Counted from the stretch's first letter, positions 50,251 through 61,693 are shown. The stretch: 64,000 nt of DNA from CAWAYH01 sp963786195 (GCA_963786195.1 CAWAYH010000006.1:496001-560000), one strand, 5' to 3'. The notes: a model not told the origin generated them from the letters alone. Program-made: numbers and translations.

Positions 50251-51621
50251 TCAGTCGCGGGCGGATCCCCAGCGGAAGCTGTGCTGCCCGCCGATCTTCC
50301 GGTCCAGCCGCGCGAGACGATGGCGCATGCCGTCCGCACGGCGGGCATCGGCGCCAACCACCTCTTCGAGCGCGAACAACGCCAGCTCACGGGCGGTCTC
50401 CAGATCGCGGTCTCGATGCTCGTGATGGATCGCGAGCGCCTCGACCGCGAACTGCCTGAGCGCCGCCAGCGTCTCGCTCCGGCGCGACGCGCGCCGCTCC
50501 GTCAGCTCGACGATCGAACGCCAGGCCACGGCCGCGTCCGCGAACCGGCGCTCGCGGCGGCATCTCAGACCCAGCCTGTAGAGCGCCTCGCCACGCAGCT
50601 CGATCGAGGTAGACGTCGTCGCACGCCGGTAGCACGCCTCGGCCCGATCCATCGCGCCCGCGCGTTCGTAGACGCGGCCCAGGGCCAGAGCCTCCGCTTC
50701 GTTGCGGCATGACTCCGATCCACCCGCTGCCAGGCGCGCGGCGCATGCCGTCACGGCGGCCAGCGAGACGAGATCGAGCCGGTTGTGCTCGAGTACCGGC
50801 TCGAGCGGACGCGGGTCGCCGCTGCGCAGGAACCGGAAGAATCTGGACGGAATCTCGAATCCCTGCGCGTCACCCTCGCGGCTCACGCCAAGCAGCGACT
50901 GCTCGAGCGTCATCAAGCGGCAGCCGCCGTCATCGGCGAGCGTCTGTTCGACATTCCGCGTCCGCCACAATCGTCGCGCCGGATGCAGCATGTCGAAATG
51001 CGGGACGCCGTCGAGCGGCATGTCGAGCCGGTGGAAGAGCCAGCGGGTCTCCATCACGGGGACGTCGAACGTCTTGCCGTTGTACGTGACTATCAAATCC
51101 GCGTCGTCGAAGAACTCGGCGACCGCCGCGAGCAGCGCGCGCTCCGCGGCAAAGCTGGTCAACAGGAACTGCCTCACTTGAAACGCGCCGAGGTCGAAGT
51201 ACGCGCAGCCGACGAGAAACGCGACCGTTCCGGCGCCGCCGCTCAGACCGGTCGTTTCGAGATCGATGAAGATCGTGCGAGGCCCCGCGTCAGGCTGGCG
51301 AGGCCCGGGGTGCGGGCCCAGGTCGTCCTGGCCAAGCGCCGCGGAGAGCGAAGGATCCAGGACGCAGAGACCCTCCGATGTCGAGAGTTCACAATCTCCG
51401 ATGCGCACACCTCCGTGACGACGATCGGCTTCGTAACGCCGATCGATCACGAGACACTCACCGAATGGAGTGCCGAACGCGCGACCGCCAAGGACGTCGG
51501 CCAGACGTGCGAAATCGCGCGTGGCCTCGTATGCGCCGGTGTCGGGCTCGTACGTGAGCTCGCGCCCCGGCCTGGGTGGCCCTGCCCTGACGATGTCGCG
51601 TAGTCGTGACCGGAGATCCAC
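50251..51621 (-). CDS. mrfB: MrfB/YprB-type RNase H-like exonuclease with TPR-like C-terminus
   Basis: A 456-residue protein. The RNase H-like exonuclease domain has FIDLETTGLSGGAGTVAFLV, VTYNGKTFDVP, HFDMLHPARRLW and EHNRLDLVSLA. These give the DEDD-type acidic set (Asp, Glu, Asp, Asp). The C-terminal 150 residues are TPR-like helices. The GTG start abuts the TGA of the helicase gene (TGAGTG). In Bacillus subtilis the homologous pair acts in repair of mitomycin C damage. The same role is inferred from the pairing. Confidence 0.85.
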   Translation of the reverse strand: MDLRSRLRDIVRAGPPRPGRELTYEPDTGAYEATRDFARLADVLGGRAFGTPFGECLVIDRRYEADRRHGGVRIGDCELSTSEGLCVLDPSLSAALGQDDLGPHPGPRQPDAGPRTIFIDLETTGLSGGAGTVAFLVGCAYFDLGAFQVRQFLLTSFAAERALLAAVAEFFDDADLIVTYNGKTFDVPVMETRWLFHRLDMPLDGVPHFDMLHPARRLWRTRNVEQTLADDGGCRLMTLEQSLLGVSREGDAQGFEIPSRFFRFLRSGDPRPLEPVLEHNRLDLVSLAAVTACAARLAAGGSESCRNEAEALALGRVYERAGAMDRAEACYRRATTSTSIELRGEALYRLGLRCRRERRFADAAVAWRSIVELTERRASRRSETLAALRQFAVEALAIHHEHRDRDLETARELALFALEEVVGADARRADGMRHRLARLDRKIGGQHSFRWGSARD

Positions 51622-54107
51622 TCAGGCCGTCTCCATCGCGAGCAGGCCGTCGAGTATCCGCGACGCCACTTCCTTGGCATGCGGACCGGTGTTCCCTTCC
51701 GGACCGACACACGAAGGACAACCGGACTCGCACGGACATCCACCGATCAGCTCGCGCGTCCGCTCCAGCAGAAACGCGTGCAGGTCGTACAGCGGGCTGC
51801 TGAACCCGATACCACCCGGATAGTTGTCGTAAATGAAGATGTCCGGCTCGGTTGCGAGCGTGCCAGGCATGCCGCCCGTTCCACCGGTTCGCGACGATCG
51901 CTCGAGCGCGCCGCCGTCCACGGACAGACCGATGTCGTGGCGATCGCACATCAACAGCAGCTGCGCGATGTTCCGCATGGCGAAAGCGAGGCCCACGACT
52001 CCGTCGCGCCGATCGTCAGCCGCAAACGGCAGACTCGCCATGACCGGCGCCGGAATCGTCAGCCAGTACGACGAGGTGTGCATCTGCTGTTCCGGAAGAT
52101 CGAGCTCGCCGGATCCGACGTTCTCGTTCGTGTAGAACTTGATCTTCTTGAACCCGACGACGCGCGACACGACGTGGACTTCGCCATGCGAGCGCCCGCG
52201 GCCCGAGCGAGGCGCGGAGCCGCCGAGCTCGAGCTCGTGGGCGGGGCCCCACGAGCGCTGAGAAATGCGAGTCATCTGTCCCTGAATGCCCGGATGTGGA
52301 CAGGCCGCCGCTCGCGAACGTATCCAGTATCGTCACCTTGGTGTAAGTAATCGCCGTCGTGTAGTAGTCGCACTCGACCTCGCGCACGTACGCCTTGCGT
52401 CCATCGAAGTCGAGGCGCTCGACCTGGAAAAGCTGTCCTTCGACGATGTAGATGGCTTTCTCGTGGAGGGTTGCCGGACCGCTCGTGAAGTCGGTTTCGC
52501 CGATGACTCGCTCGCCGTCGGTCACGTCGATGATGACGAAGTTGTCGGAAGACACCGACCGCAGGCTGACGGCGTCCGCCGGATAGGACTCGTTCGTCCA
52601 GTTCCATTGGCCGTCGGCGTCGTGCACGAACCCTTCCTCCGAGAGCACGGAGAGAACGGACTGGACGTCCTCGGTGCCGAAGGACTCGTCGTTCGAGAAC
52701 GGAAGCTCGAACGCGGCGCACTTCACGTGATCCAGCAGGATGTGCAGGTTGTCGGGGTTGATGAGCGCGTGTTCGGGAGACGAATCGAAGAAGTAGGACG
52801 GGTTCCGGATGATGAACTGATCGATCGGCGCGCTGCTCGCGACGAGGACCGCCGCCGAGCGTGTCGTCCGGCGGCCGGCGCGGCCCGCCCGCTGCCAGGT
52901 CGCTGCGATCGTTCCCGGATAGCCGGCCATGACGGAGGCGTCGAGCGCGCCGATGTCGATCCCGAGCTCGAGCGCGTTGGTCGAAACGACCGCGCGCACG
53001 AGCCCCTCGCGCAGCCCTCGTTCGATCTCACGCCGGCGATTCGGAAGGTACCCGCCGCGATAGCCACGAATCACGTCGGGCGCGCCGGGCGGTGTCTGAT
53101 ACGCGTCCTTGAGATACGTCGTCAGGATCTCGACGGCGAGCCGGCTCTGTCCGAACAGGATCAGCTGCAGGTTGTACCTGAGGAACTCCAGCGACACACG
53201 ACGCGCTTCCGACAGGTACGAGCGCCTGATGCCCAGCTGCGCGTTGACGACCGGCGGGTTCACGAACAGGAAGAACTTCTCCCCGCGCGGCGCGCCGCTC
53301 CTCTCCACCAGCTCGAACGGCCTGCCGGTCAACCGCTCGGCCAGCTCGCGGGGGTTGGCGATCGTCGCGGACGAACAGATGAACAGCGGATCCGATCCGT
53401 AGTGACGGCAGACGCGCTGCAGGCGGCGCAGGATGTTCGAGAGGTGGCTGCCAAACACGCCGCGATAGGCGTGCAGCTCGTCGATCACGACGAAGCGCAG
53501 GTTCTCGAACAGCTTCGCCCAGCGCGGGTGATGCGGCAGGATCCCGGAGTGGAGCATGTCCGGGTTGCTGAGCACCGCGTGCGCCTTCCCCCTGATCGCG
53601 CGGCGGGCATCGGACGGCGTGTCGCCGTCGTAGGTGAACACCCCGATGTTCACATCGGTGCCGTGGCTCACCAGCTCGGACAGCGCGTGCAGCTCGGCGA
53701 GCTGATCCTGCGCGAGCGCCTTCGTCGGAAAGAGGTACAGCGCGCGCGTCGAGGGATCCTTGAGGATCGCGTCGAGAATCGGCCCGTTGTAGCAGAGGGT
53801 CTTGCCGGACGCCGTCGGGGTGATCGTGACGACGTTGCGTCCGCCCAGCACGTGTGCGAAGGCGTCAGCCTGGTGCGTGTAGAGCTGATCGATCCCGCGG
53901 GTGCGGAACGCCGCGGTGAGCCGCTCGTCCGTGCCGTCGGGCCACGGGGCAAACGAGGCGACTTCCGCCGGCAGCCGCCGGACGGCGGTCACGATGGGAT
54001 CGGCGTCCGCTCCGCCCGGCCTGGGTGAGTACGTTCAGCCGGCTCACCGCTTCCTGCAGCGAGCGATCTTTGTCACCGGAGACTGCCGGCAGGGTCTGTG
54101 TAGCCAT
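51622..54107 (-). CDS. mrfA: MrfA/YprA-type DEXH helicase with C-terminal Cys cluster (two frame breaks)
   Basis: An ATP-dependent superfamily 2 helicase of about 828 residues. It shows TPTASGKTLCY (Walker A), VVIDELHAYRG (DExH), CSSATIANP (motif III), STNALELGIDIG and QRAGRAGR (motif VI). The C-terminal DUF1998-type region has four cysteines in GCPCESGCPSCVGPEGNTG. The frame changes near 52230 before VVGFKKIKFYTNENVGSGEL. At the 5' end it changes near 54010, where MATQTLPAVSGDKDRSLQEA joins TAVRRLPAEVASFAPWPDG. It is followed directly by the mrfB-like exonuclease, so the pair is probably a DNA-repair unit. Confidence 0.87.
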
Positions 54108-54180
54108 GCGGAAACCGTTGAGACGACACGAATTGCGGGACTGATGGTAGCAGGGCTCTCCCAGGCGATCAAGAGGCGAA

Positions 54181-54451
54181 AGATTGTGGATTGCGGATTG
54201 GGGACTGCCGATTGCCATTGCGGATTGGGGTTGGGTGTTGCGGATTGGGGATTGATTGCGGATTGGGGATTGCGGATTGATTGAGGATTGGGGATTGGGG
54301 TCGGACTCTACATCCATCCGGCAAGCAATCCGCAAGCAGTCCGCACTCCGCAATCAGTCCGCAATCCCCAATCAATCCGCAATCCCCAATCAATCCGCAA
54401 TCCCAAATCCGCAATGGGAATCCGCAATCGGCAATCTGCAGTCCGCAATGG
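54181..54451. repeat. Inverted repeat, GGATTGC word family (copy 2)
   Basis: It fills most of the 368-base spacer between the divergent helicase and amino-acid permease genes. The left side is GGATTGCGGATTGGGG and variants; the right side is CAATCCGCAATCCCCAATC and variants. Like copy 1 it has an outer module with a GGATT-CCATTG junction and an inner tandem of GGATTGATTGGGGATTGC. It ends 24 bases before the permease ATG, which has no visible Shine-Dalgarno site. Confidence 0.88.
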
Positions 54452-54475
54452 CGGCTTCTGTTACTCTTACGCTCC

Positions 54476-55809
54476 ATGCCTGAGTCAGCGGTCGATCGTC
54501 TTCCGCGTCGTCTGGGTCTCCTGAGCGCAGTCGGCCTCGTCATCGGCATCACGATCGGATCGGGCATCTTCCGAACGCCGGCTGTCATCGCGACGCGCGT
54601 GCCGGATCCGATGCTCATGCTCGGCGTCTGGGTCATCGGCGGCGTGCTGGCGCTCTGCGGCGCGCTCTCGCTGGCCGAGCTCGCGGCCGCGTACCCACGT
54701 ACGGGTGGACTCTACGTGTATCTGCGCGAGGGATGGGGACGCCTGCGTGGCGTTCCTGTTCGGCTGGGCGCAGCTCGTCCTCGTGCGCGCGTCGGCGCTC
54801 GGCGGCATCGCGACGGTGTTCGGCGCGTACGCGCTTCGATCGTTCGGCGTCGATCCCGCCGAGCACCCGCAGGCCTCCAACATGGTCTCGGCCGGCGTCA
54901 TCGTCTTCGCCATGATCATGAACATCCTCGGCGTGCAGGTGGGGGCGGCGATCGTCGGGATGTCGACGATCGCGAAGTACGGCGCGCTGGCCGTGCTCGT
55001 CCTGCTGTCGTTCGCGCTCGGCGGACAGCATGGCGCCAGCTTCGACCACTTCACATCGAGCGGCGCGTCAGTCGACCCAGGGCTCTTCGGGCTGGCGTTG
55101 ATCTCGGTGCTGTGGGCGTACGACGGCTTCGGCGATCTCTCGTACGTCGCCGGCGAAGTGAGCGACCCGAAGCGCAATCTGCCGCGCGCGCTCATTTTCG
55201 GGACGGCCGCGATCGTCGCGATCTACCTGGGGGCCAACCTGGCGTATCTGTACGTGCAGCCCGTGGAGGCCATGGCCAAATCACCGCTGGTGGCGGCCGA
55301 TACGCTGATGGCGCTCGTCGGCTCCGTTGGCGTCAGCCTGATCTCCATCGTCGTGATGATCTCGACGTTCGGAAGCGTCAACGGCAGCATGCTCGTGAAT
55401 CCACGGATCTTCTTCGCGATGGCTGAAGATCGCCTCTTCTTTCAGTCCATGGCACGCGTGCATCCGCGATACAAGACGCCCCACGTCGCGATCATCCTGA
55501 CGGCCGTCCTCGGCGTCTTCTTCGTCCTCACGAGAACGTTCGAGCAGCTCGCGGACACCTTCGTGCTGACGATGTGGCCCTTCTATGCGCTGAGCGTCGC
55601 GGCCGTTTACCGTCTCCGACGCGCACGGCCCGACCTCGAACGTCCCTACCGGGTCGTCGGCTATCCTTTCGTCCCCGGGCTGTTCATCCTCGGCGCCGTG
55701 TATCTGATCGCGAACGCGCTGCTGACCGACCCGCTCTGGACGAGCGTCACGTTCGGCATCGTGCTGCTGGGGATTCCGGTCTATTTCGCGCTGTTCAGAG
55801 AAGAAATAG
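54476..55809 (+). CDS. APC-family amino-acid permease (frame break near 54740)
   Basis: About 444 residues and 12 spans. The N-terminus RRLGLLSAVGLVIGITIGSG, then IFRTPAV, carries the glycine-rich APC signature of span 1. The frame changes near 54740 (YLREGWG, then VAFLFGWAQL). The rest shows the LWAYDGFGDLSYVAGEVSDP motif of span 6 and DLERPYRVVGYPFVPGLF near the end. It transports amino acids with a coupling ion or by exchange; the substrate is unknown. In the present frame no stop occurs before 57065. The TAG at 55807-55809 in another frame is the likely true stop, since it abuts the repeat that fills the spacer to the SDR stop. Confidence 0.85.
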
Positions 55810-55867
55810 GCTCTCGGCTCTGGGCGCTGGGCGCTCGGCTGGAGCCGAAAGCCCAAAGCCGAAAGCC
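55809..55867. repeat. Stop-to-stop inverted repeat, GGCTCTCGGCTCTGGGC word
   Basis: The left arm GGCTCTCGGCTCTGGGCGCT and what follows mirrors the right arm, which in reverse reads GGCTTTCGGCTTTGGGCTTT. It lies between the probable permease stop (55807-55809) and the SDR stop (55869-55871), so again it fills a convergent spacer. Confidence 0.75.
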
Positions 55868-55868
55868 G

Positions 55869-56648
55869 TCAGGTATTCGACCTGCCCTGCACGCCGTCGA
55901 CGGGGATGCAGGCGCCGCTGACCCAGCTGGCGCGCGGCGACGCGAGGAACGCGACCACGGCACCGACCTCGTCCGGCCGGCCGAAGCGGCCGAACGGAAG
56001 CTCGCGGCGGACGAACTCGGCAATCCCCTGCGGATCGATCTGCTGGCGACGATGCCAGGACCCGCCGGCGAAGAGGATCGAGCCGGGCGCCACGCTGTTC
56101 ACGCGGATGTTCATGGGCGCCAGCTGCTGCGCGAGCGACTTGCCGAGGCTGATCTCGGCGGCCTTGACCGCGTTGTAGGTCATGCGTCCGCCGGCTTCGC
56201 GGCCGTAGATCGACGCGATCATGATGATCGAACCGCCGCCGCGCTGACGCATGTGCGGCACGGCGAGCCGGGACGCGCGGATGGCCGGAAAGAGCGTCTC
56301 GTCGAACGCCGCCTGCCACTCGGCGTCCGAGGTGTCGAGGAGATCCGATCCGGCCGCGCGGCCGACGTTGTTGACGAGAATGTCGAGGCCGCCGAACGCT
56401 TCGATCGTCTTCTCGATCACCCGCTCGACGCCGTCCGTCGTCGAGACGTCGGCCTGAACGGTCGCGATCATGTTCGGACGCCGCGCGGCGGCTTCCACTT
56501 CGAGCGCGGCTTCAGCCAGCCGCTCTTCGCCGCGCGCGCAGATGCAGACGCGGCAGCCCTCCGCGACGAGGGCGCGCGCGCTTGCGAGCCCAAGCCCACG
56601 ACTCGAGCCGGTGACGATGGCGACTTTGTCGGTGAGACCGAGGTCCAA
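55869..56648 (-). CDS. Short-chain dehydrogenase/reductase (SDR)
   Basis: A 259-residue Rossmann oxidoreductase. The NAD(P) motif is VTGSSRGLGLASA, with ILVNNVG. The catalytic Ser is in MIASIYG and the Tyr/Lys pair in MTYNAVKAAE. The C-terminus WVSGACIPVDGVQGRSNT is typical of classical SDRs. The TTG start at 56648 matches the family N-terminus (MDLGLTDKVAIVTG) but has only a weak ribosome site. The DUF547 gene lies upstream on the same strand, 15 bases away. Confidence 0.92.
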   Translation of the reverse strand: MDLGLTDKVAIVTGSSRGLGLASARALVAEGCRVCICARGEERLAEAALEVEAAARRPNMIATVQADVSTTDGVERVIEKTIEAFGGLDILVNNVGRAAGSDLLDTSDAEWQAAFDETLFPAIRASRLAVPHMRQRGGGSIIMIASIYGREAGGRMTYNAVKAAEISLGKSLAQQLAPMNIRVNSVAPGSILFAGGSWHRRQQIDPQGIAEFVRRELPFGRFGRPDEVGAVVAFLASPRASWVSGACIPVDGVQGRSNT

Positions 56649-56663
56649 GCTGGTGGCCGAATT

Positions 56664-57519
56664 CTACTCGATTCGCCCGCCGGTCAGATCGTTGAGCCTC
56701 CAGTCGAACGGGTGGAAGGTCACCTTGAACTGGTTCTGCTTCACGAACTCCCTCTCGAGCGGCAGCAGGTGCGGCGTGATGAAACCGACGATCGCCCGCT
56801 CGATCGGCGACCGCTCCGCGAGCGGCCCGATGGGTCCTTGTCGTACGCGGCAACGAACTCGGCCTCGTGCCAGCTCAGGATCGCCGTCGTCGAGATCTCG
56901 GTTGTTGGTCCGATCGACGCGCAGCATGCTCTGCTCGTTCACGAACTCCGACTGCGATGTCGTCGAGCTGGGCCGCAATCCGGCCGGCCGTGTAGGCCTC
57001 GCTGCGCAGCCGGCCGCTGCCGACGGCGCCGCGGCCGAGCGCGAGGTGCAGCCGCGGCTCCTTGAATTCCGGGAGGATCGTCTTCTCGATCTCGTCCAGC
57101 GAGAGGCTCCGGCCGGCCGCGCGGTGCTTCGCCTGATCGAAGGCGCCGGGAATCTGCCGGATGCTCGACGCCGGGTACGTGCTGTTCGTGCCGCGGATGG
57201 GATAGCGGCTGATGATGGTCTGCAGCACGAAGGCGTTGTAGGCGTTCACCCAGAACGCCATCTTCGCCTCGCGCGACCACGATTCGTACGTGGCCGCCGG
57301 CACGTTCAACGAGGCCGCATACCGATCGAGCGCGCCGCGGCCCGATTGCAGCGCGCGGTAGTACACCAGGCCGTCCCGGACGTTGACGTCGAGGATGAGA
57401 TCCAGCGGACGATGGAACGGATCGCTTCCGGGGGGCGCCGGTGCCTGCACCTGTGCGGCGACGGTCAGCGTCGCGAGGAAGCAGGCAAGCACGACAATAG
57501 ATGACAGCAGACGAGCCAT
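56664..57519 (-). CDS. DUF547 secreted protein (several frame breaks in the 3' third)
   Basis: It has a signal peptide MARLLSSIVVLACFLATLTV. The DUF547 core follows: VRDGLVYYRAL, AKMAFWVNAYNAFVLQTI, LSLDEIEKTIL and LHLALGRGAVGSGRLRSEAY. Past about 56945 the frame breaks more than once: FVNEQSMLRVDRTNN, then ISTTAILSWHEAEFVAAYDK in another frame, then RAIVGFITPHLLPLEREFVK. Together these rebuild a normal DUF547 end. Several indels so close together could reflect local poor sequence or real decay. The function of DUF547 is not established. Confidence 0.75.
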
Positions 57520-57549
57520 TCGCTAATCGTATGACACGCCGCTTCGATG

Positions 57550-57575
57550 TTGTAGTGTCCGGCTTAGCCGGACTC
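57550..57575. repeat. GTCCGGCTTAGCCGGAC palindrome (copy 2)
   Basis: TAGTGTCCGGCTTAGCCGGA then CTC is a perfect eight-base hairpin, the same type as at 25030 and 60259. It lies between the alpha/beta hydrolase stop and the DUF547 start. Confidence 0.7.
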
Positions 57576-57576
57576 C

Positions 57577-58377
57577 TCATAACCGCCTCAGAAAACCGTC
57601 GAGGGTTTTCGAGAAGGCCTCAGGAGTCTCGAGGTTCGAGAGGTGTCCCGTTCCGGGCAGGACCACGAGCTGCGACCCCGCGATTGCGTGGTGCATGCTT
57701 TCGCTGTCCTTCGGCGGCGTCACGACGTCTTCGTCGCCCACGATGATGAGCGTGGGGCACGCGATGCGGCTCAGGTCAGGTGTAGAGTCAGGCCTTCCGA
57801 GCAACGCCTGGATGGCATCGACGATCGCGTCTGGAGCGCACCCCTCGATGAGCGCGCGGGCTCCCGCGGCGACCGCGGGGCGTTCGCGCCGCGTCGTGTC
57901 GCCGAGCAGCTTGGGCAGCAGCTGATCGGCGGCGGCTGATGCGCCTTTCTCGCGGACGAGCGCCGCGAGAGCCAGGCGTCCCTGCCGCCCCTCGGGCGTG
58001 TCGGCCGGCGCGCGCGTGTCGGCCAGTACCATCCCTGCAAACCGCTCGGGCGCTCGTCGAAAGAGCGCAAACGTGATGTACCCCCCCATCGACAGTCCGC
58101 CGATCACCGCCCGCTCGATCCCGAGAAGGTCCAGCAGCCCCTCGATGTCCGTCGCAAAATCATCCATCGTCGGCCCGTCGCCGGACTGACGTGCCGTGCC
58201 GCCGAATCCCTGCAGGTCGGGTGCGATGATCTGCCAGCCCTCAGGCACCTGCTCGAGCTGGTTCCGCCACATCTCCGCGCTGAACGGAAACGCATGAATG
58301 AGGACGAGCGGCCGTCCGGAGCCCGCCTCCAGGTACCGTGTGGACCGACCGTCGACTCGCACCCTGCGTTCAACCAT
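57577..58377 (-). CDS. Alpha/beta-fold hydrolase
   Basis: A 266-residue protein. It shows the oxyanion motif IHAFPFSAEMW, nucleophile elbow GGLSMGGYITFA (Ser), acid VGDEDVVTPP (Asp), and LPGTGHLSNLETPEAF (His). The cap region between residues 130 and 180 is rich in Arg and Ala. This is the 3-oxoadipate enol-lactonase / haloperoxidase-like branch, but the substrate cannot be set. The start at 58377 gives MVERRVRVDG. Confidence 0.9.
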   Translation of the reverse strand: MVERRVRVDGRSTRYLEAGSGRPLVLIHAFPFSAEMWRNQLEQVPEGWQIIAPDLQGFGGTARQSGDGPTMDDFATDIEGLLDLLGIERAVIGGLSMGGYITFALFRRAPERFAGMVLADTRAPADTPEGRQGRLALAALVREKGASAAADQLLPKLLGDTTRRERPAVAAGARALIEGCAPDAIVDAIQALLGRPDSTPDLSRIACPTLIIVGDEDVVTPPKDSESMHHAIAGSQLVVLPGTGHLSNLETPEAFSKTLDGFLRRL

Positions 58378-58503
58378 GATTCGGATCATAATCTGGGCGT
58401 TGGTCCCCCGGGGCGCCAGGTTCTGTACCTGCGGACCTGCGCGGACGCGGAACGGACGGTAGAATGCGCGGCATTCGGAGGTCCCTGAAATGAGGATTCT
58501 GAG

Positions 58504-59259
58504 ATGAGGATTCCCGTACGCATGTGCGCCACGGCAGTGGCGCTGATGGCATTGACGTTCCCCCCGTTGACGTCGGCGCAGACCATCGACGAGATCATGG
58601 CGCGCCACGTTGCCGCCCGGGGCGGCATGGAGAAGCTGAACGCGATCAAGACGCTGAAGATGACGCGCACGGTCGCGACCGGCATCGGCACGACACTCAA
58701 GGTGACCCTCTACAAGAAACGGCCTGCGCTCATGCGCCTGGAACAGGGACCGGCGCAGCCGGGCGCGACCATCGTGCCGCGTGGAATCAACGTGGAAGCC
58801 GTGTGGGACACGGCGCAGGGCAAGATCGTGACGAGGCCGCCTCAGCTCGCCGACCAGGCGCGCGACATCGAAGGAGACTTCGATGGCTTCCTCATCGGCT
58901 GGAAAGAGAAGGGACACACCGTCGCGCTGGAAGGCCGGGAGTCGATGCCGGGCGGCGATGTCTGGAAGCTCAAGGTGACGCTCAAGAGCGGGCTCGAGCG
59001 GACCGTCTATCTCGATGCGAAGACGTACCTCGAGCGCAGGCACACGGGCGTGCTCAACCTGCCGAACGGTCGCGTACTCAACGTGACGATTGATTTCGCC
59101 AACTGGCGCGAGGTCAACGGCGTCACGTTTCCCTTCGACATCACCGAGGAGCGCACCGGTAAGGAGCCCGTCGCGACGCTCGTGACCTACACCGAGAAGA
59201 TCGAAGTCAACGTACCGCTCGAGGACGCGATCTTCTCGCCGCCCGCACCCGCGAAGTGA
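58504..59259 (+). CDS. Secreted LolA/outer-membrane-lipoprotein-sorting-like protein
   Basis: A 251-residue protein with a signal peptide ending PPLTSAQ. The mature start TIDEIMARHVAARGGMEKLN is the typical beginning of LolA/LppX-like half-barrel proteins, and the rest is beta-rich (FPFDITEERTGKEP at the end). Such proteins carry lipids or lipoproteins across the periplasm. The start has TGAGGA nine bases upstream. A short direct duplication (ATGAGGATTC) places a five-codon open frame at 58491 just before the gene. Confidence 0.72.
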   Translation: MRIPVRMCATAVALMALTFPPLTSAQTIDEIMARHVAARGGMEKLNAIKTLKMTRTVATGIGTTLKVTLYKKRPALMRLEQGPAQPGATIVPRGINVEAVWDTAQGKIVTRPPQLADQARDIEGDFDGFLIGWKEKGHTVALEGRESMPGGDVWKLKVTLKSGLERTVYLDAKTYLERRHTGVLNLPNGRVLNVTIDFANWREVNGVTFPFDITEERTGKEPVATLVTYTEKIEVNVPLEDAIFSPPAPAK

Positions 59260-59349
59260 CGGTACTGGCACGTCCAAACAGGCGGTTCGTCCCAGAAGGC
59301 ATGACGACGCGTGTCTGGACGCGCATACTGGCCGGGCGAGGAAATTGCC

Positions 59350-60258
59350 ATGCTGATTGCTCTCGGACTCTCGCTGCTGCTGCTGGCGCAGACGTCGGCC
59401 CCGGCTTCGGTTTCACAGGAACAGCAAAGAGCCAACGATTTGTTTCAGGCGCAGGATTGGACGGGCGCCGCGAAGGTGTACGCCGACCTCGTCAAGTCCA
59501 CGCCGTCGCTCGCGCAGCCGCACTTCCGGCTCGCGGTCGCGCTGATCAACCTCTCGAAATACCAGGAAGCGGTCGGTCATCTGAAGGAGGCCGAAAAGCT
59601 CGGCACGCCTCCGGTTCAGGTGGCGCTTCGTCTCGCGGTGGCTTACGCGCACGCCGGCGAGCGCGATGCGGCGTTCCGCGAGTTGAGCCGGGCCACAGGA
59701 CTGGGTCTCACGGCGCTGCCGCCGCCGCTGGACGCTGACTCGGCGCTGGCCTCGCTTCGTTCGGATCCTCGCTACAAGGAGTTCGCAACCGCGCTCGACC
59801 GGAACGCGCGTCCGTGCGAGCACGATCCGAAGTACCGCGAGCTCGATTTCTGGATCGGAGAGTGGGACGCGCGCGGCGTCAACGCGCCCCCGAACACGCC
59901 GCCGTCATCCAGCGTCATCACGAAGATCCACACCGGATGCGTCATCCTGGAATCCTGGCGCAGCCCGGGCTACACGGGTCAGAGCTTCAACATCTACGAT
60001 CGATCCCGCGGCAAGTGGCACCAGACGTGGGTCGACAGCACCGGCGGCCTCCACGAGTACTGGGGTGAGCTCAAGGGCGGGAACATGGTCTACGAAGGGA
60101 TGATCCCGCCGATACCGGGACAGACCGGCCCGCAGCAGACGCGGATGACCCTCTTCAACCTCGGGCCAGGCAAAGTGCGGCAGCTCATCGAGCGCTCGGG
60201 TGACGGCGGGAAGACCTGGCAGATCAACATCGACATCAACTACACGAGGCGGCAGTAA
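59350..60258 (+). CDS. Secreted TPR protein with C-terminal DUF1579-like domain
   Basis: A 302-residue protein. A signal peptide (MLIALGLSLLLLAQTSA) is followed by two or three TPR helices (residues 25-120: RANDLFQAQDWTGAAKVYAD, AVGHLKEAEKLG). From about residue 160 a lipocalin-like domain begins with YRELDFWIGEWDARGVN, with WRSPGYTGQSFNIYDRS and QTWVDSTGGLHEYWGE. GAGGAAA lies eight bases before the ATG. The role is unknown. The stop TAA is the left edge of a palindromic repeat. Confidence 0.78.
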   Translation: MLIALGLSLLLLAQTSAPASVSQEQQRANDLFQAQDWTGAAKVYADLVKSTPSLAQPHFRLAVALINLSKYQEAVGHLKEAEKLGTPPVQVALRLAVAYAHAGERDAAFRELSRATGLGLTALPPPLDADSALASLRSDPRYKEFATALDRNARPCEHDPKYRELDFWIGEWDARGVNAPPNTPPSSSVITKIHTGCVILESWRSPGYTGQSFNIYDRSRGKWHQTWVDSTGGLHEYWGELKGGNMVYEGMIPPIPGQTGPQQTRMTLFNLGPGKVRQLIERSGDGGKTWQINIDINYTRRQ

Positions 60259-60304
60259 GTAGTGTCCGGCTTTAGCCTGGCTTTAGCCAGGCTTTAGCCG
60301 GACC
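60259..60304. repeat. Stop-to-stop TCCGGCTTTAGCC palindrome array (copy 3)
   Basis: GTGTCCGGCTTTAGCCTGGC then TTTAGCCAGGCTTTAGCCGGA forms nested hairpins (TCCGGCTTTAGCC versus GGCTTTAGCCGGA). It fills the whole space between the stops of the convergent TPR and decarboxylase genes. Confidence 0.8.

Positions 60305-61693
<1,389 letters not shown>

Noticed and set aside
52286..54028. 580-codon plus-strand frame across the helicase
   Set aside because: Shadow of the helicase coding strand, no recognisable domain.
58491..58508. Five-codon upstream open frame before the LolA-like gene
   Set aside because: Most simply explained by a short ATGAGGATTC duplication; too short to support as a regulatory leader peptide.
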